Below, in pieces: positions 52,734 to 62,456 of a stretch of DNA of 64,000 nt (its first letter is position 1; each line of letters begins with the position of its first letter). The stretch covers positions 249,663-313,662 of the forward strand of contig CANMRM010000004.1 in the NCBI GenBank assembly GCA_947500295.1, read 5' to 3'. Position numbers and translations under genes: made by a program. The stretch is from an uncultured Kordiimonas sp. (GTDB lineage Bacteria > Pseudomonadota > Alphaproteobacteria > Sphingomonadales > Kordiimonadaceae). The notes beneath the pieces were generated by a model. That model was not told the DNA's origin, made no database searches, and saw only the letters and a program-made list of their open reading frames with translations.

Positions 52734-53636
52734 ATGTTGACAATAATGGATACTATTGAAGGTATGCGGGTTTTCACCAAGGTGGTGGAACTGGGCAGTT
52801 TTACAGCTGCTGCCAGGCGGTTAAACATGTCCACAGCCCTTGCCAGCAAATATGTGCGGCAACTCGAAGACAAGCTTGGCGTGCAGCTTCTGGTGCGGTC
52901 CACACGCCATGTCCATCCAACGGATGCAGGCGTGCAATATGCGGATCGCTGCCAAACGATGATCGATCAACTGGATGACATGATCGAGCTTGCCGGGCAT
53001 CAGGCCGGTGCGATCGTGGGCCACCTCAAAATCGCCGGGCCGCGGATCATTGGAGAAGAGCTGCTGGCGCGGTGCGTTCAGGACTTTCTCCAGTCGCACC
53101 CGGCAGTAACGGTGGACCTGCGCCTTGAAGAGCGAAAAGTTGATGTCGTGGCTGAAGGCTTTGATATCGCGGTACGTATTGGAGATTTGCAGGACAGCAG
53201 CCTGAAGGCCAAGAAGATCGCCGAATACAGCTATCATCTCTGTGCGTCTCCCAGTTACCTGAAAAAGCACGGAACGCCATCAAGGCCGCTGGAGCTCAAG
53301 ACGCATGACTGTATTCTGGGCTCAACCATCAGCCCCAACAACCAACTGGACTTTCTGGAAAACGGGAAGAAGTTTCATGTGGGGCTGGAGCCGCGCGCTC
53401 GGGTGAATGCAGCCAGACCAATTCGGGACATGGTGATCGCTGGATTGGGGATTGGCTTGTGTCTTCGGTCAACAATCGACGAAGACGTAAAGAAAGGACG
53501 CCTGTCTTTGGTGCTCGAAGACTTCAACGCCTATCACAGGAATGTATACATGCTGTTTCCGGAGCAGCGTTATACCAGCGCAAAAGTACGCGCTTTTCTC
53601 GACCATGCCACTGAGTTTTTTCGCGGTATGCCCTGA
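52734..53636 (+). CDS. LysR-family transcriptional regulator
   Basis: 'MRVFTKVVELGSFTAAARRLNMSTALASKYVRQLEDKLGVQLLVRSTRHVHPTDAG'; start could be 52746. Confidence 0.95.
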   Translation: MLTIMDTIEGMRVFTKVVELGSFTAAARRLNMSTALASKYVRQLEDKLGVQLLVRSTRHVHPTDAGVQYADRCQTMIDQLDDMIELAGHQAGAIVGHLKIAGPRIIGEELLARCVQDFLQSHPAVTVDLRLEERKVDVVAEGFDIAVRIGDLQDSSLKAKKIAEYSYHLCASPSYLKKHGTPSRPLELKTHDCILGSTISPNNQLDFLENGKKFHVGLEPRARVNAARPIRDMVIAGLGIGLCLRSTIDEDVKKGRLSLVLEDFNAYHRNVYMLFPEQRYTSAKVRAFLDHATEFFRGMP

Positions 53637-53649
53637 TCCCTGTTAAGGG

Positions 53650-54408
53650 TTACCAGAGTTTTGGGAATAGGGCGGGCACGCGGTTTTTATAGTCGCGGTA
53701 TGTGTCTCCAAACTCGGCTATCAGGTCTCGTTCTTCAAAATAGAGGCCGATAGCCACGTACAGGATAACACCGGCAGCCAAAAGAGCTCGTCCGACCGTC
53801 ATGTCCGGGGTTGCCAACATTGCAATGACGACACCTGTCTGGATCGGGTGGCGAACAAACCGGTAAAAACCGGGTGTCACAAGCTTCTTGGCCTGCGACT
53901 CTGGTTTGCCATCGCCAAACGATTGCCTGAGCCCCATCAGGTGAAATCCATCAATCATCTGTGTTGCCAGGAAGCTGACGATCCAACCGACCCAGTAAAG
54001 CGCGTGAAGAAGGGTGCGCAACCAGTCGGCTTCAACCTGCCAGACCAACCCAACCATTGGTCGCCAGAACAGGATGAGAATGAAGATGACCAGTGCTGTA
54101 CCCAGAATGTACGTGCTGCGTTCAAGAGGGGCGGGCATGAATTTGGTTAACCATGATTTGAAGCCCGGCCTTGCCATCACAGAGTGCTGCACGCCAAATA
54201 GCGCGATCAGCGCCAGATTGTTCAGATAGGCATTGCCAGCCATGAAAGCTGCGGGCAGGTCGATGCCAAAAGCGCCGACCACGGGGTCGTCAAGCCAGAT
54301 GCCCAACGAGACAAAGCCGTTGTTGGCGAAAAGAGTAAAGGCAACAAGACTTAATAGTCCGAGGCCGTATGAGACCAGACCATACAACCGGAAAAACATG
54401 GATTTCAT
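53650..54408 (-). CDS. MddA-like methanethiol S-methyltransferase (NnrU/ICMT-like integral membrane methyltransferase)
   Basis: 'LFGVQHSVMARPGFKSWLTKFMPAPLERSTYIL', 'FYRFVRHPIQTGVVIAMLATPDMTVGRALLAAGVILYVAIGLYFEERDLIAEFGDTYRDYKNRVPALFP'. Confidence 0.75.
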   Translation of the reverse strand: MKSMFFRLYGLVSYGLGLLSLVAFTLFANNGFVSLGIWLDDPVVGAFGIDLPAAFMAGNAYLNNLALIALFGVQHSVMARPGFKSWLTKFMPAPLERSTYILGTALVIFILILFWRPMVGLVWQVEADWLRTLLHALYWVGWIVSFLATQMIDGFHLMGLRQSFGDGKPESQAKKLVTPGFYRFVRHPIQTGVVIAMLATPDMTVGRALLAAGVILYVAIGLYFEERDLIAEFGDTYRDYKNRVPALFPKLW

Positions 54409-54710
54409 TTTTGCAACACCCCTATGCATATATGCGACTTGCTGAAGCCGAATCTGCCCCTCTAAACTCTATGTATAGCAAGTTGGTTGGTGGGACAATT
54501 ATGCAACACATAGTTTCAAAAAAACGCTCTTAGGTTGGTATGTCTGGCCGCTTTTCGTGGCCTCGCCTCGCATACGGCATAATCTTATCAAGGCGCTGAT
54601 CCGGAATTTCTGAAAAGTTCACGGAATCAGCTCAATTTGACACAAAATAACAAAAACCCAGGACCACCATCCGCCAGGATAGGTGTTGCCACAGCAGGAG
54701 ATGCTCCCCC

Positions 54711-57308
54711 ATGAAAATGAATTCCAAGCAAAGATCGAGAGCGCTAAAAGCCGGGCTTTCGGCTATTGCTGTCTCGCTTGCCTTGCCCGTTTCGTTGCCC
54801 GCGGCAACCGCACAGGACAGTGGTGCCGACTCCGCGATTGAGGAAGTGGTGGTTATCGGTACCCGTCGCCGCGACAGAACGGTTACGGACAGCACAGTTC
54901 CGATTGATGTGCTTGGCACTGCAGAGCTCACAAGCACAGGTTTTACGGAAACCAATCAGTTGCTGGCAACGCTGCTGCCAAGCTTCAACTTTCCTCAGCC
55001 TTCAATCACTGATGCGACGGACCAGATCAGGCCCGCGCAGCTGCGAGGCCTTGCACCGGACCACACACTGGTTCTGATAAACGGCAAACGGCGCCACAAA
55101 AGTGCGCTTCTGAACCTCAATGGCTCGGTGGGCCGTGGCTCGCAGGCGGTAGACATCAACCAAATTCCCGCAAATGCAATCAAAAGCATTCAGGTCCTCA
55201 GGGACGGTGCCGCGGCTCAATATGGCTCGGATGCCATTGCCGGCGTGATCAACATCATCCTGAAAGACGAGTCTGAGGGGCTTTCTTTCTCGGCCGTGTA
55301 TGGCCAGCACGCGACCACACTCGAAGGTGTGCCGAAAGTTGGCTCCGTCGAGCAGGTGCGCGGCGATGACTTTGCGCCAAGTGTTGTTGTTACTCCCAGT
55401 GACGAGGATGTAACTCGAAATGACGGCGAAACGCTGACGATCCGCGGTAATATAGGTTTGCCATTGGGCGACGATGGTTTCTTCAATGCGTCATTTGAGT
55501 ATCGTGACCGCAACCCGACCAACCGGTCCGGTTTTGACCCACGACAGCAGTATCCGCTGGTGGCTGTTCCTGACTTGGTTTGTATTCAAGCTCTTCCTGA
55601 TTCTAACAACTGCCTCCAACTGGACCCTAGAGAGCTCACATTCGATCGCTTCAATCACCGGTTTGGTAATGCGAAGGTTGAAGACATCACTGCGGTTATC
55701 AATGCAGGCGTGCCAATTACGGACACGATGGAAGCCTATCTCTTTGCGAGTTATGGCAAGCGTGATGGCAATAGCGCCGGATTTTATAGGCGTGCGCAGG
55801 ACAGCCGGAACGTGCCGGAAATTTATCCGGACGGTTTCCTGCCGCAAATCACGACTGAAACCAATGACTTCTCCATTGCAACCGGTCTGCGCGGTGAGAT
55901 TGCCGGTTGGGATTCAGACTTTTCCTTTGTCTACGGCGAAGATGACATTGATTTTGGTGTGGTTAACAGCCTGAACACCTCTTTCGGGCCAACCAGCCAG
56001 ACAGAGTTCTTTGCCGGCTCGCTGATCAACGATCATGTCGTGGTCAATGCAGACTTCTCGCGTCTGTTCGAATTCAATGAATTGCCGGTCAATGTGGCGT
56101 TTGGCGCTGAGTACAGGGACGAAGGGTACCAGCTTTTGCAAGGTGAGCCTGCTTCCCTTCCAAACGGTCCGGGCGTTGGTCCGTTTGGCGGCGCAACCGG
56201 CTCTCAGGTGTTCCCTGGTTTTACGCCTGCGTCTGAAGTGGACAGTTCACGCGACAACATCGGCGTGTATCTGGAATTCGATGCGGATCTGAGTGAAGAC
56301 TGGAACGTAGCCCTTGCCGGCCGTTTCGAGGACTATAGCGACTTTGGGTCTGACTTCAGCTGGAAAGCTGCCACACGCTACAGCGTGACGGATAACTTCA
56401 ACCTGAGAGGTTCCGTGCAGACCGGTTTCCGGGCGCCAAGCCTTGGCCAGCAGTTCTTCCAATCCATTGCAACCGTATTTGTCGACGCCGTGCCGTTTGA
56501 AACGGGTACCTTCAGTCCAAACAGCGATGTTGCTGTTGCGCTCGGGTCACCGGGCCTGGACGCAGAAACGTCTTTCGGATTCAGTGCCGGTTTCACATGG
56601 CAACCCGCGCCCGGGCTTAACCTGACCGTTGACTATTACAACATCGACATTGATGACCGTATCGTGTTGTCGGAAAACCTGGGCGGCGACGAAGTGGAAG
56701 CCGTTCTGGCTGCGGCCGGTGTGGCGGCGACCCGTGGTCGTTTCTTCCTCAATGGAGCAGACACTAAAACACAAGGTGTTGACGTGGTCGCCACCTATGA
56801 CTGGGATGTTGGAGACTATGGCACGGTGAGGCTGAACGCTGCCTTCAACTACAACGACATTGAGGTCACCGCTCTTGATGTGCCGCTTGCCATCGATATT
56901 GACGCGGATGGCATCTTCTCGCAGCGGGAAGCACGCCGGTTTGAGGACGGCTCTCCTGAGACGAAGCTCAACCTGGGTGCGACATGGCTATACGAGTCGT
57001 TGCGCGTCACGCTTCGTACCAACCGCTACGGTGAAACCATCGACCCGCAGGGCAATATTGCCGAAGACGAAGTCATCGGTGCGGAATGGATCACCGACCT
57101 TGAAGTGCAGTATGACTTTACTGAAAACTTCTATGCTGCTGTCGGTGCCAACAACATCTTCGACGTCTACCCGGAAACAACGGCGTCATTTAACGAGCGC
57201 AACGGCATCAATACGTCAACGTTTGACCGTATCTTCCCCTACTCAGGCTTTTCGCCGTATGGGTTCAGCGGCCGTTTTCTTTATGCACGTATTGGTGTGA
57301 ATTTCTAG
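54711..57308 (+). CDS. TonB-dependent outer-membrane receptor
   Basis: Signal peptide, TonB-box-like 'EEVVVIGTRRRD', plug 'QLRGLAPDHTLVLINGKRRHKSA..QIPANAIKSIQVLRDGAAAQYGSDAIAGVINIILK', C-terminal aromatic 'RIGVNF'. Confidence 0.95.
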   Translation: MKMNSKQRSRALKAGLSAIAVSLALPVSLPAATAQDSGADSAIEEVVVIGTRRRDRTVTDSTVPIDVLGTAELTSTGFTETNQLLATLLPSFNFPQPSITDATDQIRPAQLRGLAPDHTLVLINGKRRHKSALLNLNGSVGRGSQAVDINQIPANAIKSIQVLRDGAAAQYGSDAIAGVINIILKDESEGLSFSAVYGQHATTLEGVPKVGSVEQVRGDDFAPSVVVTPSDEDVTRNDGETLTIRGNIGLPLGDDGFFNASFEYRDRNPTNRSGFDPRQQYPLVAVPDLVCIQALPDSNNCLQLDPRELTFDRFNHRFGNAKVEDITAVINAGVPITDTMEAYLFASYGKRDGNSAGFYRRAQDSRNVPEIYPDGFLPQITTETNDFSIATGLRGEIAGWDSDFSFVYGEDDIDFGVVNSLNTSFGPTSQTEFFAGSLINDHVVVNADFSRLFEFNELPVNVAFGAEYRDEGYQLLQGEPASLPNGPGVGPFGGATGSQVFPGFTPASEVDSSRDNIGVYLEFDADLSEDWNVALAGRFEDYSDFGSDFSWKAATRYSVTDNFNLRGSVQTGFRAPSLGQQFFQSIATVFVDAVPFETGTFSPNSDVAVALGSPGLDAETSFGFSAGFTWQPAPGLNLTVDYYNIDIDDRIVLSENLGGDEVEAVLAAAGVAATRGRFFLNGADTKTQGVDVVATYDWDVGDYGTVRLNAAFNYNDIEVTALDVPLAIDIDADGIFSQREARRFEDGSPETKLNLGATWLYESLRVTLRTNRYGETIDPQGNIAEDEVIGAEWITDLEVQYDFTENFYAAVGANNIFDVYPETTASFNERNGINTSTFDRIFPYSGFSPYGFSGRFLYARIGVNF

Positions 57309-57332
57309 CAGGCTTCGATCCATCAGAAACCC

Positions 57333-57361
57333 AGCCGGGCAGGTTGCTGCCCGGCTTTTTT
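57333..57361 (+). terminator. Rho-independent terminator of the TonB receptor gene
   Basis: AGCCGGGCAG-gttg-CTGCCCGGCT followed by TTTTT. Confidence 0.92.
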
Positions 57362-57470
57362 AATGCCGGCGTTTATTGCAGGCGGGTAATGGACGATTTA
57401 AAACGGATTTGATACTATCGTTTGGGTATGGAGGTTGGCCTGCGAGCCAGCTCTCGTTGGGGAAAAATCG

Positions 57471-59240
57471 ATGAAATCGCTAGTAACACCATCCATTGCG
57501 CTCGCCTTGCTGGCCGGGGCCCACACAATGTTTCCGGGGCAAGAGCAAGCCCCGAGCGTTGAAGACTATGCGTTCAATCCGTCCAAATTGCGCCGCACCA
57601 TATGTGGCCCAACGGGCTCAAACCGCGGGTCACTGTTCAGGCCGGATGTGGCTCGTCTGTTTTCTGTGGCAGCAGCCGCTTCCTCAACAGAAGGCGGTGA
57701 GGTCCCCTTGTTAAAGGGCCTGGACCTGCGTGATTTTCCGATGTCGTCCCGAAACGCCGAAGCGAAGGCCTACTTCCGCCAGGGCTTTTCCTTGCTTTAT
57801 GGTTTCAATCATTGGGAAGCCATAAGGGCGTTCAAAAAAGCACAAGCGCTTGACCCGACTTGCGCCATCTGTTTTTGGGGAGAAGCCATTGCCCTTGGGC
57901 CCAACATTAACGCACCCATGACAGAGGAAGCTGCGCCTTTGGCGCTGGAGGCCATTCGGACGGCTGTTGCGTTGATAGAAAACGCAGACGGGCGGGAGCA
58001 AGCCCTTATCAAAGCCGCAGCCAAACGATACAGTGATGATGCAGGGCTTGGCAGGGCGCAGCTCGATGCTGCATATGCCGACGCAATGGCCGGGGTTTAT
58101 GCTGCTTATCCAGACGATCAGGATATAGCAACCCTGTATGCTGAAGCTCTGATGGACACATCCCCGTGGGACTATTGGGAACGTGATTTTTCGTCACCGC
58201 GGCCTCACATAAAAACCGCGATCGATACAATCAACAAAGTGCTGGCAGTGAACCCTGATCATTACGGTGCCATTCATCTTCATATTCATTTGTACGAGGC
58301 AAGTGTGCGGGTGCAGGAATCTGAAGCCTATGCAGATCGGTTGGCAGACCTGCCAATTGCCTCCGGGCACCTAATCCATATGCCCAGCCATATTTATTTT
58401 CGTATTGGGCGCTATCTGGACAGTCTTGATATCAACATCAAGGCGGCGAAGATTGACAAGGAATATCTGGCCCAAACCGATAGCTCGCGGCTTTATCGCT
58501 TTGGGTATTATCCTCACAATGTTCACTTCATCCTCGTTTCCGCGCAGATGGCCGAAGACAAGGCGACATCGCTTGAATACGCTGAAATTCTGGACGAGAT
58601 GATACCTGTTGAGCAGATATCTCTGGCAGACTGGTTGCCACCAATCAAAGTGGCGCCCTATTTTGCCTATGCCCAGTTCGGCGAAGTGAGCGATATTGAG
58701 GCTTTGCCTGACCCCGGTGATGCGGCGCCTTTCCTGAAAGCCATGTGGCATTACGCACGCGGTACGGTATATGCGCAAGCCGGGGATGATCAGGCGTGGG
58801 TGGAGCAGGAGGCCATTGAAACCCTGATCGAGGCGGAAGCCATTCAGTCAGCGGGCATTCCCGCTGCAACGGTTCTCGAGATTGCAGCCAATACCGTTGG
58901 TGCAAAGCATCTGATGGCTTCAGGGAACTACGAAGGCGCAATAGAGTTGTTACAGGAAAATGTTAAGCTTCAAGATAGTCTCATCTACCTGGAGCCGCCA
59001 TTCTGGTATTATGCGGTCGAGCAGTCTCTTGCTGCTGCATACTATCTGAATGGCCAGTTTCAGGAAGCGGAACAGGCATTCAAAGACAGCCTTGTCCGGC
59101 ATCCAAACAGCGCTGGCTCCCTGTATGGGTTGTGGCAAACCCAGCTCAAACTCGGGCTTGATGCCGAGGCGGATTTCACCAGAGGGCTCTATGAACAGGC
59201 AACCAGGAACCCTGCCGAGATATCAATCGCGGGGCTATGA
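57471..59240 (+). CDS. secreted TPR protein
   Basis: Signal-peptide-like N-terminus; 'FRQGFSLLYGFNHWEAIRAFKKAQALDPTCAICFWGEAIALGPNINAPM'; repeated TPR helices. Confidence 0.85.
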   Translation: MKSLVTPSIALALLAGAHTMFPGQEQAPSVEDYAFNPSKLRRTICGPTGSNRGSLFRPDVARLFSVAAAASSTEGGEVPLLKGLDLRDFPMSSRNAEAKAYFRQGFSLLYGFNHWEAIRAFKKAQALDPTCAICFWGEAIALGPNINAPMTEEAAPLALEAIRTAVALIENADGREQALIKAAAKRYSDDAGLGRAQLDAAYADAMAGVYAAYPDDQDIATLYAEALMDTSPWDYWERDFSSPRPHIKTAIDTINKVLAVNPDHYGAIHLHIHLYEASVRVQESEAYADRLADLPIASGHLIHMPSHIYFRIGRYLDSLDINIKAAKIDKEYLAQTDSSRLYRFGYYPHNVHFILVSAQMAEDKATSLEYAEILDEMIPVEQISLADWLPPIKVAPYFAYAQFGEVSDIEALPDPGDAAPFLKAMWHYARGTVYAQAGDDQAWVEQEAIETLIEAEAIQSAGIPAATVLEIAANTVGAKHLMASGNYEGAIELLQENVKLQDSLIYLEPPFWYYAVEQSLAAAYYLNGQFQEAEQAFKDSLVRHPNSAGSLYGLWQTQLKLGLDAEADFTRGLYEQATRNPAEISIAGL

Positions 59241-59289
59241 TATTTCGTAGGAGCCTGCTGCGGTTGTCTTAAGCAATGAGTTCGCTGTG

Positions 59290-60012
59290 ATGAATTTGGA
59301 AAAACTGGCGTTCGGATTTGTTGAAGAGATTGAGACTGTTGTGGACCTGCCGCAGTTGGAAAAACTGTTTGCGCGTTATGTAGAACCTTTTGGTGTAGAC
59401 TTTTTTTTGGCCGGGCAACTCGTTTTTCCAGGTGGTTATGTAAAGCCAATGCGTCTTTTTGGCGTATTCGATTTCGAGTGGTTTCGTTTTTACGATCAAT
59501 ATCATCTGTTCCTTGAAGACCCCGCAGCGCGTCACGCCCTGAGAGCTAACCGGCCATTTACCTGGTCTTGGATTACCAACTCACTGGATATGTCTGAAGG
59601 CGAGAAATTTGTCATGAACGAGCCTCGGAACTTCGGGCTATCGGAAGGATTGGCAATTCCGGTTTTTGGCCCCGGTGGCGCACTGGCTGGAGTGACTGTG
59701 GCGGGCAAAAATTTCGAACCTTGTCGCCTTGAAGTTGCCGCGCTGCAAATGATTGCAACTGCGGCGTACAATCACGCGGTTCATGTGTCGCGCATATTTG
59801 AGACTGTTACTGCACCCACACTGACCAGCCGTCAACGCGAATGTCTGAACTGGTTGCAGCATGGCAAGAGCAACGAAGATATTGCGGCGATTATCGGTAT
59901 CAGTGCCAATACTGTGAAGGAGCATGTAACCGCCGCAAAAAAGGCTTTGGGTGTCGGCACCAGGATGGAAGCCGTTATCGAGGCGCGGCGCGCCAATCTT
60001 ATCGGTCCGTAA
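59290..60012 (+). CDS. LuxR-family regulator with autoinducer-binding-like domain (copy 1)
   Basis: N-domain 'EWFRFYDQYHLFLEDPAARHALRANRPFTWSW'; HTH 'LTSRQRECLNWLQHGKSNEDIAAIIGISANTVKEHVTAAKKALGVGTRMEAVIEARRANLI'. Confidence 0.92.
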   Translation: MNLEKLAFGFVEEIETVVDLPQLEKLFARYVEPFGVDFFLAGQLVFPGGYVKPMRLFGVFDFEWFRFYDQYHLFLEDPAARHALRANRPFTWSWITNSLDMSEGEKFVMNEPRNFGLSEGLAIPVFGPGGALAGVTVAGKNFEPCRLEVAALQMIATAAYNHAVHVSRIFETVTAPTLTSRQRECLNWLQHGKSNEDIAAIIGISANTVKEHVTAAKKALGVGTRMEAVIEARRANLIGP

Positions 60013-60077
60013 GTAGACGGATTTTAGAGCTGTGGCGGTTATTTTTAGTATGAGTTCCAGCGAAGAATGAAGATCCT

Positions 60078-60803
60078 ATGTCTATAGAAAAAAGCGCATT
60101 TGATTTTGTGGAGCAGGCCACATTTGCCACTTCCGTTGAGGAGTTGGATCGGCTGTTTTTGGCGCACGCAGAGCCTATGGGGGTGGATTATGCTTTGGGA
60201 GGTGTCGTCTTTGCTCGGCGTCGGGTCTTCAGGCCAAATATTCTTTTGGGAAGCCGAGACCACGCATGGTTCCGGCATTACAACGACCAAAACCTTTTTC
60301 GGCGCGACGTAATTTTGCCACGCATGTGTTCGACAGTGTCGCCGGTTTCTTGGTCGGCTGTTGCATCTGAGCGTGCTGTCACTCATGATGAATTGGAAGT
60401 CTTGCTGGGACCAAAAGATTTTGGTTTGAGTGATGGTCTAGCAATTCCGCTGCACTGTGCGCAGGGGGAAATGGGTACTTTGACAGTTGCGGGCTCTCAT
60501 TTTGTGAGTGACGCCACTATTGAGATGGCCGTCTATATGATGGCGAAAAAGGCCTATCACCGTATGATAGAGTTGTTAGACGAGGAGCCTGTTAATCCAG
60601 TCAGCCCAAAGCTGAGCAAACGTCAGCTGCAGTGTTTGAACCTGGTGAAAGAAGGTAAGACTACGGCTGAAATAGCTGAAGTTCTGGAGATAAGTCCCCA
60701 CACTGCTAAAGAGCACATCGAAAAGGTCATGGAGATTTTCGATGTCGGTACGCGTGTTGAGGCAGTTGTGGCAGCGCATCGTGACAATCTATTATCGTTT
60801 TAG
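60078..60803 (+). CDS. LuxR-family regulator with autoinducer-binding-like domain (copy 2, divergent)
   Basis: 'HAWFRHYNDQNLFRRDVILPRMCSTVSPVSWSA'; HTH 'LSKRQLQCLNLVKEGKTTAEIAEVLEISPHTAKEHIEKVMEIFDVGTRVEAVVAAHRDNLL'. Confidence 0.92.
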   Translation: MSIEKSAFDFVEQATFATSVEELDRLFLAHAEPMGVDYALGGVVFARRRVFRPNILLGSRDHAWFRHYNDQNLFRRDVILPRMCSTVSPVSWSAVASERAVTHDELEVLLGPKDFGLSDGLAIPLHCAQGEMGTLTVAGSHFVSDATIEMAVYMMAKKAYHRMIELLDEEPVNPVSPKLSKRQLQCLNLVKEGKTTAEIAEVLEISPHTAKEHIEKVMEIFDVGTRVEAVVAAHRDNLLSF

Positions 60804-61085
60804 GGCTTTGTAGAGGCCGAACATAAGACGACAGAACGGTTTGTATGCGTTTTCGTTTCGAAGCGAAATTGCGAGTCCACTATGTTGATCAGTCTGTTGC
60901 CGACACATGATGGAGGGTGCGCCGCACCTACATGACCGGTCTTTGTTGATAGTGTCAAATTTGGGACCAACAAGCTATCTGGAAAACAGTCGCTAAGTGC
61001 CTGATTTACGCGGTATACTGATGGCCAATGTATGTTTTGGCAGGTTGGTCTTGCTGCGTCACAATTTGGGTGAGTTGCCTATGTC

Positions 61086-61844
61086 ATGTCCTTAAAGAGA
61101 AGCGCATTCGATGTCGCCAGGTCGCTGAGCGAAGCCACAACATTGGACGCACTCCGGGCATTGTTCGAGGAGTTCGCTTCACAACATGGCATTGAGCATT
61201 ACATGTTTGGCCAGTTGGCGATGCCCGGCGGTGTCATTAAGACTGTTAGGCTGTTGGGTGCGTTTGATAGTGATTGGTTCCGCTTCTACGAAAAGAACCA
61301 TTTGTTTATAAACGACCCAGTAGTGCGCTTGGTAAAAACGATTGACCGTCCTTACAGGTGGTCATGGGTCAGAAACACGCTCGACCTAACTGAAGCAGAA
61401 CTAGACGTATTCATCCAGGCGGAGCGTTTCGGCTTGAAGGACGGCGTATTTTTTCCATTCCATGGAGCTGGTGGTTCCTTGGCGGGTGGCTCGATCGCTG
61501 GCTCGTCTTTTGATCCCTCCGACCAAGAAATAGCGGTATTGGAATTTGTTGTGCTGCAGGCCTGTCGCAAAGCGGCAAGCATCCTTGGGCTCTTTGATGA
61601 GCCTAAAGCGCCGACCATTTCGAAAAGGCAACGCGAGTGCCTGAACTGGGCACAGTTTGGCAAAAGTAATCAGGAAATCGGGAGTATCCTCGGTATTAGT
61701 GCGCATACCGTCAAGGAGCATATTGACGCCGCCAAACGAATTTTTGGGGTAAATAGCCGAATTGAAGCCATCGTCTTTGCTCGAAATGCGGGACTTATTG
61801 GATTTAGTCCACTTTCCGATATTGTCCGGCCTCCACCCCCCTGA
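61086..61844 (+). CDS. LuxR-family regulator with autoinducer-binding-like domain (copy 3)
   Basis: 'SDWFRFYEKNHLFINDPVVRLVKTIDRPYRWSW'; HTH 'ISKRQRECLNWAQFGKSNQEIGSILGISAHTVKEHIDAAKRIFGVNSRIEAIVFARNAGLI'. Confidence 0.92.
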   Translation: MSLKRSAFDVARSLSEATTLDALRALFEEFASQHGIEHYMFGQLAMPGGVIKTVRLLGAFDSDWFRFYEKNHLFINDPVVRLVKTIDRPYRWSWVRNTLDLTEAELDVFIQAERFGLKDGVFFPFHGAGGSLAGGSIAGSSFDPSDQEIAVLEFVVLQACRKAASILGLFDEPKAPTISKRQRECLNWAQFGKSNQEIGSILGISAHTVKEHIDAAKRIFGVNSRIEAIVFARNAGLIGFSPLSDIVRPPPP

Positions 61845-61855
61845 TTGGGGGGGTG
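61834..61855 (+). repeat. GC-rich hairpin overlapping the stop codon of LuxR copy 3
   Basis: CACCCCCC-tgattg-GGGGGGTG, 8-bp perfect stem; no T-run follows. Confidence 0.8.
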
Positions 61856-61914
61856 CGATACCTCAATCACCATCCTAAACTGGATGTGTTGTTGCGTGAT
61901 TGGGGTTAAAGGTT

Positions 61915-62289
61915 ATGGCTGCTGTCGTTGGCGATTCGTCTGCGGAATTCATGTTTGATTTTGGAACGGTGGGGCAAAGGGTGCATGCAGGTGGCGCCCT
62001 GAAAAGGCCGGTCGTTGTGGTTGGTCATTTCCCTTGGTATCGGCTTGTGGCTCAAACCGCGGGTCTGCAATCTTTTTGTCTGTCGCAAGAGGAAGTCGAA
62101 GACCTTTCAAGGCCCGATTTATGGCACCGAAATCAGGAGTTCCTCAATTTTGTGTTGAGTGAGGGGGGCAGTTTTTTGCTTGCCACACCGCCGGCGCGCG
62201 CGCGTTCGGGGTCCTGGTTTGAAAAGGAACTGCGCTATTTGGCTTCTTTTGAAGCAAAATTTATTTCACCGCGCTTCATCGGGTCTTGA
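61915..62289 (+). CDS. hypothetical protein, no recognised family
   Basis: ORF of about 124 aa (MAAVVGDSSAEFMFDFGTVGQRVHAGGALKRPVVVVGHFPWYRLVAQ...) in the same direction as neighbours. Confidence 0.45.
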   Translation: MAAVVGDSSAEFMFDFGTVGQRVHAGGALKRPVVVVGHFPWYRLVAQTAGLQSFCLSQEEVEDLSRPDLWHRNQEFLNFVLSEGGSFLLATPPARARSGSWFEKELRYLASFEAKFISPRFIGS

Positions 62290-62456
62290 CGATTGTTGAC
62301 CTGGGCTTTTATGAAGGAGCGGGTTTTGCAGGAGTGCCCAACCGCCGAAAGCCGACGCATCCTGTCTATAACATCAAAACCAAGACCTTTTGCTAACAGC
62401 ATGGTTCTTCAGGACACAAGAGAGCGGTTGATGTCCGGTATATGGAGAGACATGTC

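Noticed and set aside
60852-60869. Imperfect palindrome TTTCGTTTCGAAGCGAAA upstream of LuxR copy 3, considered as a lux box
   Set aside because: Does not resemble the 20-bp lux box consensus I know and has one non-Watson-Crick pair; not strong enough alone, though worth including in motif searches.
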